DNA of 64,000 nucleotides. It comes from an uncultured Oscillospiraceae bacterium (GTDB lineage Bacteria > Bacillota > Clostridia > Oscillospirales > Oscillospiraceae). Shown in pieces: positions 23,695-32,140 of the stretch; position 1 is the stretch's first letter, and each line of letters begins with the position of its first letter. The notes under the pieces were generated by a model that was given only the letters and a program-made list of their open reading frames with translations, had not been told where the DNA came from and ran no database searches. The stretch spans positions 1-64,000 of the forward strand of contig CAKTPM010000002.1 in NCBI GenBank assembly GCA_934591705.1, in the 5' to 3' direction. The position numbers were made by a program, and so were the translations under genes.

Positions 23695-24939
23695 GTGAGC
23701 GAAAAACGAAAATACCTGCGTTGGGGACTTACCGCCTTTTTGACGGTCTGCGCCATTCTGGTGTTCTATGACACCTTTTATCAAAACGGCACCTTACAGC
23801 TGTTTTTCTCCAAGCTGATCTCCATCCTGGCCCCCATCCTCTACGGCCTGGCCATGGCCTACCTGCTGGCTCCCATCGTCAACTGGTTTGAGCGCAATAT
23901 CCTCCTGGCGGTCCGAAGGAGCAAAAAGCTCCGGGGCGTCCGGCTGAAAAAGGGCCCCGCCCTGCTGCGGGGCTGCAGCATCCTCCTGACCTGGGTCATC
24001 GTGCTGGTGTTGGTGTATCTGCTGATGTCCGTGCTGGTGCCTCAGCTGGTGGACAGCGTGACCACGCTGATCAAAAACCTCAAGTCCTATTATGAAAAGG
24101 TCTACACCTGGGCAGACACCTGGCTGGTGAACAACCCCGAGATCGGCTCCTGGGCCAATGACGCCCTGAAGGACTACTATGACAATGCCGTGCAGTTCCT
24201 TACGGACAACATTCTCCCCCGGGCCAAGGAGCTGGCCGGCGCCCTCACCGGCGGCATCTGGAGCGGCATCTGGGGCCTGGTGACCTTTGCCAAGAACCTG
24301 CTCATCGGTCTGATCGTATCCGTCTACATCATGGCCATGAAGGAGCAGAGCTTAGCCCGCTGCTGCAAGCTGCTCTACTCCGTTTTCAAAACCGAGACCG
24401 CCGACCTGGTGGTCCGGGGCACCCGGAAGGTGGACGAGATCTTCTCCGGCTTCTGCCGGGGCAAGGTGCTGGACAGCGCCATCATCGGCGTTCTGTGCCT
24501 CATCGGCTGCGCCATCCTCAAGATCCCCTATACGCCGCTGATCGCCGTGATCGTGGGCGTTACGAATGTCATCCCCTTCTTCGGGCCTTTTTTGGGCGCG
24601 GTGCCCAGCGCCTTTCTGGTGCTGCTGGTGGACCCCCTCAAGTGCCTGTACTTCGTGATCTTCGTGTTTTTGCTCCAGCAGCTGGACGGCAATGTCATCG
24701 GCCCGAAGATCCTGGGCGACAACACCGGCATCTCCAGCTTCTGGGTCATCGTGGCCATCTTAGTGGGCGGCGGCTTCGGCGGCGTGCTGGGCATGTTCCT
24801 GGGCGTACCCATCTGCGCCTGCCTGCGGTGTCTTCTCATCTATATCATGGACAACCGCCTGGAAAAGAAGGATATGCCCCTGGAGGCCTACAAGTATGCC
24901 GACCGGGCCCGCAGCACCAAAACAGAGCCCCGAAAGTGA
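23695..24939 (+). CDS. AI-2E family transporter (PF01594)
   Basis: This 414-residue membrane protein has about eight hydrophobic helices and a long soluble segment near residues 120-190. It carries the family signature GVTNVIPFFGPFLGAVPSA near residue 283, followed by GPKILGDNTGISSFWVI. The family includes the autoinducer-2 exporter TqsA and Na+/H+ antiporters, so substrate is not predictable. It starts with GTG at 23695, with AAGGGGG upstream. The C-terminal tail is basic and cytoplasmic. Confidence 0.9.
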   Translation: MSEKRKYLRWGLTAFLTVCAILVFYDTFYQNGTLQLFFSKLISILAPILYGLAMAYLLAPIVNWFERNILLAVRRSKKLRGVRLKKGPALLRGCSILLTWVIVLVLVYLLMSVLVPQLVDSVTTLIKNLKSYYEKVYTWADTWLVNNPEIGSWANDALKDYYDNAVQFLTDNILPRAKELAGALTGGIWSGIWGLVTFAKNLLIGLIVSVYIMAMKEQSLARCCKLLYSVFKTETADLVVRGTRKVDEIFSGFCRGKVLDSAIIGVLCLIGCAILKIPYTPLIAVIVGVTNVIPFFGPFLGAVPSAFLVLLVDPLKCLYFVIFVFLLQQLDGNVIGPKILGDNTGISSFWVIVAILVGGGFGGVLGMFLGVPICACLRCLLIYIMDNRLEKKDMPLEAYKYADRARSTKTEPRK

Positions 24940-24945
24940 TCCCCT

Positions 24946-24983
24946 CCCCTGCCGGAGCCAAGCTCCGGCAGGGGCTTATTTTT
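24946..24983 (+). terminator. intrinsic terminator
   Basis: A 13-bp stem CCCCTGCCGGAGC with CAA loop and T-rich tail. Confidence 0.88.
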
Positions 24984-24993
24984 CAAAAAACTC

Positions 24994-25022
24994 TTGCATT
25001 CCACGGGCGTTTGTGATACATT
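24994..25022 (+). promoter_or_regulatory. promoter of the ECF-coaX transcript
   Basis: TTGCAT (24994-24999) and TACATT (25017-25022), 17 nt apart. Transcription from here gives a leader of about 220 nt. Confidence 0.55.
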
Positions 25023-25029
25023 TTCCCTA

Positions 25030-25214
25030 CAACTGGACCGCTCCTGCCGAGAGGCCGGCGGCGTACCGTATCGCGGACGCCAGCCGCAGTGCCGCTCCCC
25101 CGGGGCCTACAGCTGCAACATCATTCGTCTTGACCGCTTTGCGGCAGGAACGGGAATCGTTTTTCTCCTTCTGTCGACATGGCGGCCGCACTGCGCCCGG
25201 ATGTCGACTTTTTT
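25030..25214 (+). promoter_or_regulatory. structured leader with terminator/antiterminator potential
   Basis: The leader holds a strong hairpin near 25061-25088 (GGCGT/ACGCC extended by CGGC/GCCG) and, just before the gene, GTCGACAT (25173-25180) pairing with ATGTCGAC (25201-25208) followed by T6, an intrinsic-terminator shape. CGCAGTGC at 25085-25092 is exactly complementary to GCACTGCG at 25188-25195 inside the terminator loop, so an alternative fold is possible. It does not match the TPP, FMN, THF, T-box or cobalamin riboswitch consensus that I can check by eye. Confidence 0.45.
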
Positions 25215-25246
25215 GCGGCTATCGGCGGCGTGAAAGGAGAACTATT

Positions 25247-25855
25247 ATGAACAACCATTCCGCAAAGACCCGCACCATTACCGGCATGGCCGTGCTCACC
25301 GCCATTGTGGTGGTCCTGCAGTGGCTGGCCAGCATTCTGCCCCCCTTCGGTACCTTCCACATCAACCTGGTGCTCACCCCCATCATCGTGGGCGCGGCGC
25401 TGTACGGCGCCTGGGCCGGCGGCTGGCTGGGCTTCGTGTTCGGCGTGGTGGTCCTGCTGACGGACGCCGGCGCGTTTTTGGCCGTGGATGTGGTGGGCAC
25501 CATCGTCACCTGCATCCTCAAGGGCGTGCTCTCCGGCCTGGCCGCCGGTCTCGTGTTCCGCCTGTGCGCCAAGAAGAGCGTGCTTTTGGCCACGATCTTA
25601 GGCGGCATCTGCGCCGCGGTGGTGAACACCGGCGTGTTCCTGCTGGGCTGCTGCGTGTTCTTCTATGACACCGTGGCCGCCTGGGGCGCCGCCGTGGGCT
25701 TTGAGAACACCGCCACCTATATGCTGGTGGGCTTCGTAGGCGTCAACTTCCTGGGGGAGCTGGGCGTGAACCTGGTTTTGAGCTCCGCCACCACCCGCAT
25801 CGTGACCCTGCGTCAGAAAAGCGAGGGGGGCGTGAGCTGTGCTGCTGGCCATTGA
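25247..25855 (+). CDS. ECF transporter substrate-binding (S) protein
   Basis: This 202-residue membrane protein has six hydrophobic segments and the S-component start TITGMAVLTAIVVVLQWLAS, followed by FGTFHINLVLTPIIVGAALYG. It should bind a vitamin and dock with a shared energy-coupling module encoded elsewhere. Its 3' end overlaps coaX by 17 nt, so pantothenate is the likely ligand (PanT-like); this is inference from context. AAAGGAG lies 7 nt before the ATG. The upstream leader may regulate both genes. Confidence 0.85.
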   Translation: MNNHSAKTRTITGMAVLTAIVVVLQWLASILPPFGTFHINLVLTPIIVGAALYGAWAGGWLGFVFGVVVLLTDAGAFLAVDVVGTIVTCILKGVLSGLAAGLVFRLCAKKSVLLATILGGICAAVVNTGVFLLGCCVFFYDTVAAWGAAVGFENTATYMLVGFVGVNFLGELGVNLVLSSATTRIVTLRQKSEGGVSCAAGH

Positions 25856-26606
25856 TGTAGGCAACAGCAATACCGTCTTTGCCGCTATGGTCGGCCCGGA
25901 GGTTCGGGGCCGCTATCGCACGCAGACCCTGCGGCAGCCGGACGCGGCGGGTGCATACACCGCCGCGCTGGAGGCGTTTTTTGCCGCCGAGGGCCTTCGC
26001 GCCGCCGACTTTGACGGGGCCATTCTCTCCAGCGTGGTGCCGGAGGCGGACGGTGCCCTGACGGAGGCCGTGGCCGCCGTCACGCAGCTTTCCTGCCTGC
26101 GGGTCACCCCCTCTCTGCGAACGGATATGCCCATTTTACTGGAGCACCCGGAGACCCTGGCCGCGGACATCATCTGCGGCTGCGTGGGCGCCATGCGGCT
26201 GGTAAAGCCACCTGTGGCCGTGGTAGACATGGGCACCGCCACCACCATCGTGGTGCTGGACAAGGACGGGGCCTATCGCGGCGGCGTCATCGCCGCCGGC
26301 GTCAAGGTGGCCCTCTCGGCCCTGACGGCGGGCACCAGTCTTCTGCCGGATACCCACATCTCCGCCCCGGGCAAGATCATCGCCACCGAGACGGCGGAGA
26401 GCTTGCTCGGCGGCGCGGTGTACGGCGCCGCCGCCATGGCGGACGGCGTGGTGGAGCGCATGGAGCAGGAGCTGGGCTATCCCCTGGCCACGGTGGTCAC
26501 CGGGGGCCTGGGGGGCGTGGTGGCGCCCTACTGCCGCCGCAGCGTCACCTATGACGCCGACCTGCTCTTTCGGGGCATGGCCGCGCTGTATGAGATGAAT
26601 ACATGA
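25839..26606 (+). CDS. coaX: type III pantothenate kinase
   Basis: This 255-residue enzyme has the acetate/sugar kinase fold start LLAIDVGNSNTVFA, the mid motif LAADIICGCVGA, AVVDMGTATTIVVLD and YRGGVIAAGVKVALSALTAGTSLLP, the type III CoaX pattern. It phosphorylates pantothenate as the first step of coenzyme A synthesis in the cytosol. The start is GTG at 25839, preceded by a purine-rich site inside the ECF gene, indicating translational coupling. Confidence 0.95.
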   Translation: MLLAIDVGNSNTVFAAMVGPEVRGRYRTQTLRQPDAAGAYTAALEAFFAAEGLRAADFDGAILSSVVPEADGALTEAVAAVTQLSCLRVTPSLRTDMPILLEHPETLAADIICGCVGAMRLVKPPVAVVDMGTATTIVVLDKDGAYRGGVIAAGVKVALSALTAGTSLLPDTHISAPGKIIATETAESLLGGAVYGAAAMADGVVERMEQELGYPLATVVTGGLGGVVAPYCRRSVTYDADLLFRGMAALYEMNT

Positions 26607-26611
26607 CGCAG

Positions 26612-26648
26612 AAAAGATGCCGGGAATGTATCCCTCCCGGCATCTTTC
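26612..26648 (+). terminator. intrinsic terminator after coaX
   Basis: AAAGATGCCGGGA/TCCCGGCATCTTT stem with T-rich tail. Confidence 0.85.
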
Positions 26649-26651
26649 CTC

Positions 26652-26679
26652 TTGCTTTTTTCCGAAAGTTGTGTATAAT
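26652..26679 (+). promoter_or_regulatory. promoter of tRNA-Ala
   Basis: TTGCTT (26652-26657) and TATAAT (26674-26679), 16 nt apart. Confidence 0.6.
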
Positions 26680-26702
26680 GGTAAAGTCCGCAGGTCGGAT
26701 TT

Positions 26703-26778
26703 GGGCTTGTAGCTCAGCTGGGAGAGCGTTCGGTTCGCATCCGAGAGGTCGAGGGTTCGAATCCCTTCAGGTCCACCA
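26703..26778 (+). tRNA. tRNA-Ala (anticodon CGC)
   Basis: The 76-nt sequence folds as a cloverleaf: acceptor GGGCTTG with CAGGTCC, D-arm GCTC/GAGC, anticodon stem TTCGG/CCGAG with loop TTCGCAT, T-arm with GGTTCGAATCC, and encoded ACCA end. The anticodon CGC reads GCG (Ala), and the acceptor carries the G3-U70 wobble pair that is the alanine identity element. It is monocistronic with its own promoter and terminator. Confidence 0.92.
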
Positions 26779-26780
26779 TC

Positions 26781-26826
26781 AAGCAGGAAAGGCACCCCGA
26801 TGGGGGTGCCTTTCCTGCTTTTCTTT
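26781..26826 (+). terminator. intrinsic terminator after the tRNA
   Basis: An 18-bp perfect stem with GATG loop, followed by TTCTTT. Confidence 0.9.
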
Positions 26827-26976
26827 CCCGCTTCTATTATGCGGGACAGGAGAGAAATTCCGGCCCCGGCGGCAAAATGGGTAGATACAAAGCCCGGGAA
26901 GTATGGTATAATTGACCCGATAGCCAAAGGCGGCCGCCGCCTTACACGGCGGACAAAGCGCAGCGAGGTGATGGAC

Positions 26977-27528
26977 ATGGCGAAAAAATTGACCCTGGGC
27001 GCGATGCTCTCCCTGGCCGGGACGGCCCTCCTGCTGGTCCTGTACAGGTGGACCGCCTGGGGGGTGCTGCTGTCCCTGGCCATCACCGGCGGTACCCTGT
27101 TCTATCATCTGGCCATGCGGCTGGAGGTGGGTCTCTCCTTCCAGGGGCTGATGCGCAACCGGGCCGACTGCAAAAGGCGGTGGTACCGGGTGGGCCCCCG
27201 GGAGATGGCCCTCTATGAAAGGTTGGGGGTAAAGCGGTGGAAGGGCAAAATGCCCACCTATGACGGCGCCCTCTTCGACCCCCGGGTACACACCTGGGAG
27301 GAGATCGCCCAGGCCATGTGCCAGGCGGAGCTGGTCCACGAGACCATCGCGGTGCTGAGCTTTGTACCCATCGCGGCGGGCAGCCGCTTCGGCGCCTACC
27401 CGGTGTTTATCGCCACCTCCGTTTTGGCCGCCGGATACGACCTTCTCTTCGTGGCGGTGCAGCGGTATAACCGCCGGCGGGTCATGGCCCTGCTGGAGCG
27501 AAAAAGCGGCCGGGGCCCGGCGGCATGA
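26977..27528 (+). CDS. small membrane protein, CrtO-like acyltransferase family (tentative)
   Basis: The 183-residue product has two N-terminal membrane helices (LTLGAMLSLAGTALLLVLY, WGVLLSLAITGGTLFYHLA) and two more near residues 130-165. Between them lies YERLGVKRWKGKMPTYDG, and QRYNRRR comes near the C-terminus. This layout resembles the glycosyl-4,4'-diaponeurosporenoate acyltransferase (CrtO-like) family found in many Firmicutes without carotenoid genes. ATG 26977 has GAGG 8 nt upstream; ATG 26971 is an alternative. Function is uncertain. Confidence 0.6.
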   Translation: MAKKLTLGAMLSLAGTALLLVLYRWTAWGVLLSLAITGGTLFYHLAMRLEVGLSFQGLMRNRADCKRRWYRVGPREMALYERLGVKRWKGKMPTYDGALFDPRVHTWEEIAQAMCQAELVHETIAVLSFVPIAAGSRFGAYPVFIATSVLAAGYDLLFVAVQRYNRRRVMALLERKSGRGPAA

Positions 27529-27571
27529 TCCCCCCCGGGCGCTCGGTCTTGCCCGCCCCCTTTACAGTGCA

Positions 27572-27603
27572 AAAGCTCCCGGCCTGCGGCCGGGATCTTT
27601 CTT
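27572..27603. terminator. hairpin terminator
   Basis: CTCCCGGCC/GGCCGGGAT stem with A- and T-rich flanks. Confidence 0.65.
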
Positions 27604-27664
27604 ATAGGGCGGTCTCTTTGCCCACCACCCCCATCAGGGTGATGAAGGCCACGGCGCCCCAACA
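27602..27664 (-). pseudogene. possible remnant of a membrane protein C-terminus
   Basis: On the minus strand an open frame of about 20 codons reads CWGAVAFITLMGVVGKETAL and stops at TAA, then meets the hairpin at 27572-27603. It has no start codon or ribosome site, because the prfC terminator lies directly upstream. It looks like the tail of a deleted membrane-protein gene. Chance coding in GC-rich DNA cannot be excluded. Confidence 0.3.
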
Positions 27665-27702
27665 AAAAAGCTGTGAAATGACACATCATTTCACAGCTTT
27701 TT
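27664..27702. terminator. terminator after prfC
   Basis: AAAAAAGCTGTGAAATGA and its complement with CACA loop form a bidirectional terminator. Confidence 0.9.
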
Positions 27703-27746
27703 GATGAAAACCCTGTCGGCGGCCATCGGGGCCGCCGCTCCGGCGC

Positions 27747-29327
27747 TTATACCGTGAGCTGGTCGGCAAAGGTGAGGCCGGGGTTGTTTTTGGTGAGGTA
27801 GTTCAGGGACCACTCGCCGCCGTAGGCCACGAAGAAGTGGCCCCGGAAATCCTCCAGCACCCGGGAGTCGGTGCACAGCACCAGCTCCTTGATGTCCCCC
27901 TCCCAGCGCTCAACGCGCCGCAGGTGGGCATAGGGCAGGCCCTCCATGCGCATCTCCACGCCGTACTCGCTGCGCATGCGGTACTCAAAGACCTCGAATT
28001 GCAGCTGGCCCACCACACCCACTACGATGTCCTCGTAGCCGGTGCCCGGGAGCTTGAAGATCTGGATAGCGCCCTCCTGGGCGATCTGCTCCACACCCTT
28101 GACGAATTGCTTGCGCTTCATGGTATCCTTTGGGGAGACCATCCGGAACAGCTCCGGCTCAAAGGTGGGGATGCCGGAATAGCGGAACTTTTTGCCGGGA
28201 ACGGTGACGGTGTCGCCGATGGAGAAGATGCCCGGGTCGAACACGCCGATGATGTCCCCGGCGTAGGCCTCGTCCACGATCTCCCGCTCGGCGGCCATCA
28301 TGGCCTGGGGCTGGCTCAGGCGCATTTTTTTGCCGCTTTGCACATGGTAATACTCCGCGTCCCGCTCGAACTTGCCCGAGCAGATGCGCATAAAGGCCAG
28401 GCGGTCCCGGTGGAGCTTGTTCATGTTGGCCTGGATCTTGAACACAAAGGCGGAGAAGTCCGGGTCAAAGGCGTCCACCAGTCCCTGATCGCTCTCCCGG
28501 GAGAGGGGCGGCGGGGTCATTTTCAAAAAGCTCTCCAAAAAGGGCTCCACGCCGAAGTTGGTGAGGGCTGAGCCGAAGAACACCGGCGAGAGCTTGCCGC
28601 AGCGCACCGCCTCCAAATCGAAGTCCGCGCCGGCGCCCAAAAGCTCCACATCGTCCCGGAGCTTGGCGCAAAGGCGCTGGCCGATGAGGCCCTCCAGGGT
28701 GGGGTCGTCCAGCTCCACCTGGGTAATGCCCGCCTTCTTGGCGTGGCCGGCATCGGTAAAGTGCAGGATGCACCTTTTCTCCCGGTCATAGACCCCCTTG
28801 AATTCCTGGCCGCAGCCGATGGGCCAGTTCATGGGACAGGTGGCGATGCCCAGCTCCCGCTCCACCTCCTCGCACAGCTCCAGAGGGTCCCGGGTCTCCC
28901 GGTCCATCTTATTGATAAAGGTAAAGATGGGGATGTTCCGCAGGGCGCACACCCGGAAGAGCTTCCGAGTCTGGGGCTCCACGCCCTTGGCGCCGTCGAT
29001 GACCATCACGGCGCTGTCCGCCGCCATGAGGGTGCGGTAGGTGTCCTCGGAGAAGTCCTGGTGGCCGGGGGTGTCCAGGATGTTGATGCAAAACCCGTCA
29101 TGGCGGAACTGCATCACCGAGGAGGTCACGGAGATGCCGCGCTGCTTTTCGATCTCCATCCAGTCGGAGGTGGCGGCCCGGGCTCGCTTGCCCTTGACCT
29201 CGCCGGCCTGGGCGATGGCCCCGCCGTAGAGCAGGAACTTCTCCGTCAGGGTGGTTTTACCGGCGTCGGGATGGGAGATGATGGCAAAGGTCCGGCGGCG
29301 GGTTATCTGGTCATGTAAAGTGCTCAT
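27747..29327 (-). CDS. prfC: peptide chain release factor 3
   Basis: This 526-residue translational GTPase has G1 SHPDAGKTTLTEK, G3 DTPGHQDFSEDTYRTL, G4 NKMD, and the RF3-specific C-terminal part (GLPYAHLRRVERW). It recycles RF1/RF2 from the ribosome after termination using GTP. GGAGT lies 7 nt before the start. It is monocistronic and convergent with the small membrane protein gene. Confidence 0.96.
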   Translation of the reverse strand: MSTLHDQITRRRTFAIISHPDAGKTTLTEKFLLYGGAIAQAGEVKGKRARAATSDWMEIEKQRGISVTSSVMQFRHDGFCINILDTPGHQDFSEDTYRTLMAADSAVMVIDGAKGVEPQTRKLFRVCALRNIPIFTFINKMDRETRDPLELCEEVERELGIATCPMNWPIGCGQEFKGVYDREKRCILHFTDAGHAKKAGITQVELDDPTLEGLIGQRLCAKLRDDVELLGAGADFDLEAVRCGKLSPVFFGSALTNFGVEPFLESFLKMTPPPLSRESDQGLVDAFDPDFSAFVFKIQANMNKLHRDRLAFMRICSGKFERDAEYYHVQSGKKMRLSQPQAMMAAEREIVDEAYAGDIIGVFDPGIFSIGDTVTVPGKKFRYSGIPTFEPELFRMVSPKDTMKRKQFVKGVEQIAQEGAIQIFKLPGTGYEDIVVGVVGQLQFEVFEYRMRSEYGVEMRMEGLPYAHLRRVERWEGDIKELVLCTDSRVLEDFRGHFFVAYGGEWSLNYLTKNNPGLTFADQLTV

Positions 29328-29417
29328 AAACTAACTCCTTGCTTTCTTGCGTATCGGATATACTATATAGCAAAATTCCCCGGCTGTCTACGGAAAAATT
29401 AAGAGTTTCTTACGATG

Positions 29418-29446
29418 TTGACATAACGACAAAACTCGACTATGAT
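29418..29446 (+). promoter_or_regulatory. promoter of the GH25 gene
   Basis: TTGACA (29418-29423) and TATGAT (29441-29446), 17 nt apart. Confidence 0.65.
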
Positions 29447-29507
29447 GATACTGGCGCCGCAGCCGCCCAGGCGGCAGGCGCCATAACGAAAGCAAGGGAG
29501 GTTCCCT

Positions 29508-30407
29508 ATGGATAGGATCGACAGAAGGGCCGTGCGGCATGTCCGGGCCAGCACCTACTGGCTCACGGTGGCCATTTTGTGCTGCATCATCGGCGTGCTG
29601 GGGGGCATCACGCTCAAGCTCGTGATAGACCGCCGCCACAACCCCATCTTGGGTGACATCCACAACGGCCAGGTCCGGGTAAACGACGGGGCCTCGGAGG
29701 TGTGGATCACCCCCTGGGAGGGCAGCGTACCCGCCGGCCTTAAGGCCGAGGACTTCACCGTGGAGAACGGAAAGCCCGTCTATCTCGGCAAGGACTATGA
29801 GACCTCCTACGGCATCGATGTGTCCGAGTGGCAGGGGCGCATCGACTGGTCGGCTGTGAAAAACAGCGGCGTAGACTTCGCCTTTGTGCGCCTGGGGGCC
29901 CGGGGCACCGGGGCCGAGGGCAAGCTGCTGACGGACGACCGGGGCCGGGAGAACCTGCAAAACGCCCGGGCCGCCGGCGTCAAGGTGGGGGGCTATTTCT
30001 TTTCCCAGGCCACCTCTGCCGAGGAGGCCCGGGAGGAGGCCCGCTTTGTACTGGAGCTTTTGGACGGCGCTGCCTTGGACCTGCCGGTGATGTTCGACTG
30101 GGAGAAGGTGGGCTCCGCCGAGGCCCGCACCGCCGCCATGGACTACGGCACCCTCACCGCCTGCGCCAAGGCCTTTTTGGAGGCGGTGGAGCAGGAGGGC
30201 TACCGGGCGGGCATCTACACCAACCGCCAGCTGGGCTACTATGCCTACGAGTTAGGCGAGCTCCGGGATTATCCCCTGTGGGTGGCAGACTTCAACAGCT
30301 GGCCGGACTTCTACTACCGCTTCGAGGTCTGGCAGTACTCCGACAGCTCCACCTGCCCGGGCATTGAGGGGGCGGTGGACAGAAATATGATGTTTACCGC
30401 AAAATAG
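29508..30407 (+). CDS. membrane-anchored GH25 muramidase
   Basis: This 299-residue protein has one N-terminal transmembrane helix (YWLTVAILCCIIGVLGGIT) and a GH25 domain starting GIDVSEWQGRIDW near residue 104. FAFVRLG, GYFFSQA, VMFDWE with the catalytic acidic pair, and LWVADFNSWPDFYYRFEVWQYS follow. It should cleave the N-acetylmuramic acid-beta-1,4-N-acetylglucosamine bond of peptidoglycan outside the membrane. The linker (residues 40-100) is of unknown fold. GGAGG is about 8 nt upstream of the ATG. A role in growth or sporulation remodelling is possible. Confidence 0.92.
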   Translation: MDRIDRRAVRHVRASTYWLTVAILCCIIGVLGGITLKLVIDRRHNPILGDIHNGQVRVNDGASEVWITPWEGSVPAGLKAEDFTVENGKPVYLGKDYETSYGIDVSEWQGRIDWSAVKNSGVDFAFVRLGARGTGAEGKLLTDDRGRENLQNARAAGVKVGGYFFSQATSAEEAREEARFVLELLDGAALDLPVMFDWEKVGSAEARTAAMDYGTLTACAKAFLEAVEQEGYRAGIYTNRQLGYYAYELGELRDYPLWVADFNSWPDFYYRFEVWQYSDSSTCPGIEGAVDRNMMFTAK

Positions 30408-30537
30408 CCGCCGTTTCTTGACGACATTTTTTCGCAATGCCACTTCATTTTTCTCCGGGAATGTGGTATGCTGTTTCAGATGTTTGGATAAAATCGGCCC
30501 AACGGTCAAAAATAGAACCAAGAAAGGAAGCAACCCC

Positions 30538-30999
30538 ATGAAAAAGTTATTTGTATGTGTCCTCGCAGCCCTGATGCTGATGAGTTTCGCCGCCTGCGGC
30601 ACAAAGGCACCCCAGGAGGTGGATGTAAACGCCCTGGCCAAGGCCCTGGTGGAGGGCGTCGCCTTTGACGGCGAGATGACCGAGGAGGCCCAGGAGATCC
30701 TGCGCTTCACCTTCGATGTGCCCGACAGCGCCAAGATCTGCGGCTATATGCCCGGCGGCAGCTCCACCGAGTGCGTGGTGTGCGTGCAGTGCGCCACCGG
30801 CGACGATGCCGCCAAGGTGATGTCCGCCGTGGAGAGCTATCTGGCCGGCCTGGCCGACAATGCCGGCAAGTACGACCCCGCCGAGGCCCAGCGCCTGGCA
30901 GGCGGCACCTACACCTCCTGCACGGATAACCTGGTGGTGCTGGTGGTGGCCACGGATGTCTCCGGTGTCAGCGCCATTGTGGAGGGCTTCACCAAGTGA
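30538..30999 (+). CDS. DUF4358 lipoprotein
   Basis: This 153-residue protein has a signal with lipobox MSFAAC, then VDVNALAKALVEGVAFDGEMTE and a compact domain with two vicinal Cys pairs (VVCVQCATG). This matches DUF4358, a family regularly encoded beside DHHW and MBOAT genes in Clostridia. It is expected on the outer face of the membrane. AAAGGAAG precedes ATG 30538. The stop overlaps the next start (GTGA), so it is coupled to the DHHW gene and likely assists surface polymer acetylation. Its exact role is unknown. Confidence 0.85.
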   Translation: MKKLFVCVLAALMLMSFAACGTKAPQEVDVNALAKALVEGVAFDGEMTEEAQEILRFTFDVPDSAKICGYMPGGSSTECVVCVQCATGDDAAKVMSAVESYLAGLADNAGKYDPAEAQRLAGGTYTSCTDNLVVLVVATDVSGVSAIVEGFTK

Positions 31000-32129
31000 G
31001 CGGCCGCAGAGCGTATCGCGGGCGCAGCCGGGTAGCCCCCGCCGCCCTTATCGTGATGCTTTTGGTGGTCATCGCCGGCGCGGTGCTGGTGGTCATGGGC
31101 CTGAAGAAGGACAAGGCCCCCGCCCCTCCTGCCGACGATCTGGACCCCATTGAGGATGTAGACCCCGACCAGGCGGACCCCGACCCCCAGCCGGCTCCCA
31201 TCGCCAAGATCGAGCCCCAGGGCGAGATCAAGAAGTATGATGCCGTATACTGCGTGGGCAACACCGGCTATGAGATGTACACCTATGTGGACTCCACCGC
31301 CCAGAAGTATGCCCAGTGCATCAACAAGGCGGCGGACGATCTCATGGGCAGCGCCCGGGTCTTTGACCTGGTGATCCCCCTGTCCTCCGGCATCACCCTG
31401 CCGGATGAGCTCTACGGCCAGGACTTCTTCTCTGACCAGAAGGCCGCCGAGACCTCCATCCTGGGATATCTGGACGGGGCCACCATCCCGGTGCCCCTGT
31501 ATGACGCGCTGATGCAGCACCGCACGGAGTATATCTACTACCGCACCGACCACCACTGGACGGGGCTGGGCGCCTATTACGCCTATGCCGAGTTCTGCAA
31601 GGCCGCCGGCCTCACCGCCAACGACCTGAGCGCCTACCGTACCCTGGAGATGCCCGGCTTCCTGGGCACCTTCTACAATGACACCGGCAAAAGCGCCGTC
31701 CTGGGCGATACACCGGACACCGTCACCGGCTACTATCCCCTGGCGGGGGATATGGTGACCATGACCGTATACAACGAAAGCGGCGCCAAGGTGGTGGAAA
31801 ATGTCCCCGTGGTCTTTGACGAGACCTCCGCCCCCGCCGCCTACAAGTACGGCGCCTACATCTACGGCGACAACGCCTATACCGTCATCACCAATACCGC
31901 CAAGACAGACGGCTCGTCCTGCCTGGTGGTGAAGGAGTCCTTCGGCAATGCCTTTGTGCCCTTCCTGGCGGACCATTACCAGACGGTGTATGTCATCGAC
32001 TACCGCCACTGGAGCGGCAGCATCAGCAGCTTTGTGAAGGAAAACGGCGTGGGCGATGTGGTCTTCTGCAACAACCTCTCCGCCATCCGCAACAGCTCCC
32101 TGGTCAGCAAGCTCTACGGCATCCTGTAA
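30996..32129 (+). CDS. DHHW/AlgX-like surface O-acetylation protein 1
   Basis: This 377-residue protein has a short basic N-terminus, one membrane helix (APAALIVMLLVVIAGAVLVVMG), an acidic Pro/Asp linker and an SGNH/AlgX-like domain with YYRTDHHWTGLGAYYAY, the DHHW family motif. LVVKESFGNAFVPFLADHY carries the expected catalytic Ser segment. Such proteins transfer acetyl groups, supplied by an MBOAT partner, to extracellular polymers. It starts with GTG overlapping the DUF4358 stop. A second DHHW gene lies two genes downstream. Confidence 0.87.
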   Translation: MSGRRAYRGRSRVAPAALIVMLLVVIAGAVLVVMGLKKDKAPAPPADDLDPIEDVDPDQADPDPQPAPIAKIEPQGEIKKYDAVYCVGNTGYEMYTYVDSTAQKYAQCINKAADDLMGSARVFDLVIPLSSGITLPDELYGQDFFSDQKAAETSILGYLDGATIPVPLYDALMQHRTEYIYYRTDHHWTGLGAYYAYAEFCKAAGLTANDLSAYRTLEMPGFLGTFYNDTGKSAVLGDTPDTVTGYYPLAGDMVTMTVYNESGAKVVENVPVVFDETSAPAAYKYGAYIYGDNAYTVITNTAKTDGSSCLVVKESFGNAFVPFLADHYQTVYVIDYRHWSGSISSFVKENGVGDVVFCNNLSAIRNSSLVSKLYGIL

Positions 32130-32140
32130 ACCGGCGCTTC

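Noticed and set aside
25030..25214. T-box leader before the ECF gene
   Set aside because: A loose ACCG...CGCGG match near 25064 is part of a simple hairpin; the T-box core AGGGTGGNACCGCG is not present.
24896..25246. In-frame N-terminal extension of the ECF S protein
   Set aside because: The extension covers the preceding terminator, the promoter and the leader hairpins; AAAGGAG before ATG 25247 marks the real start.
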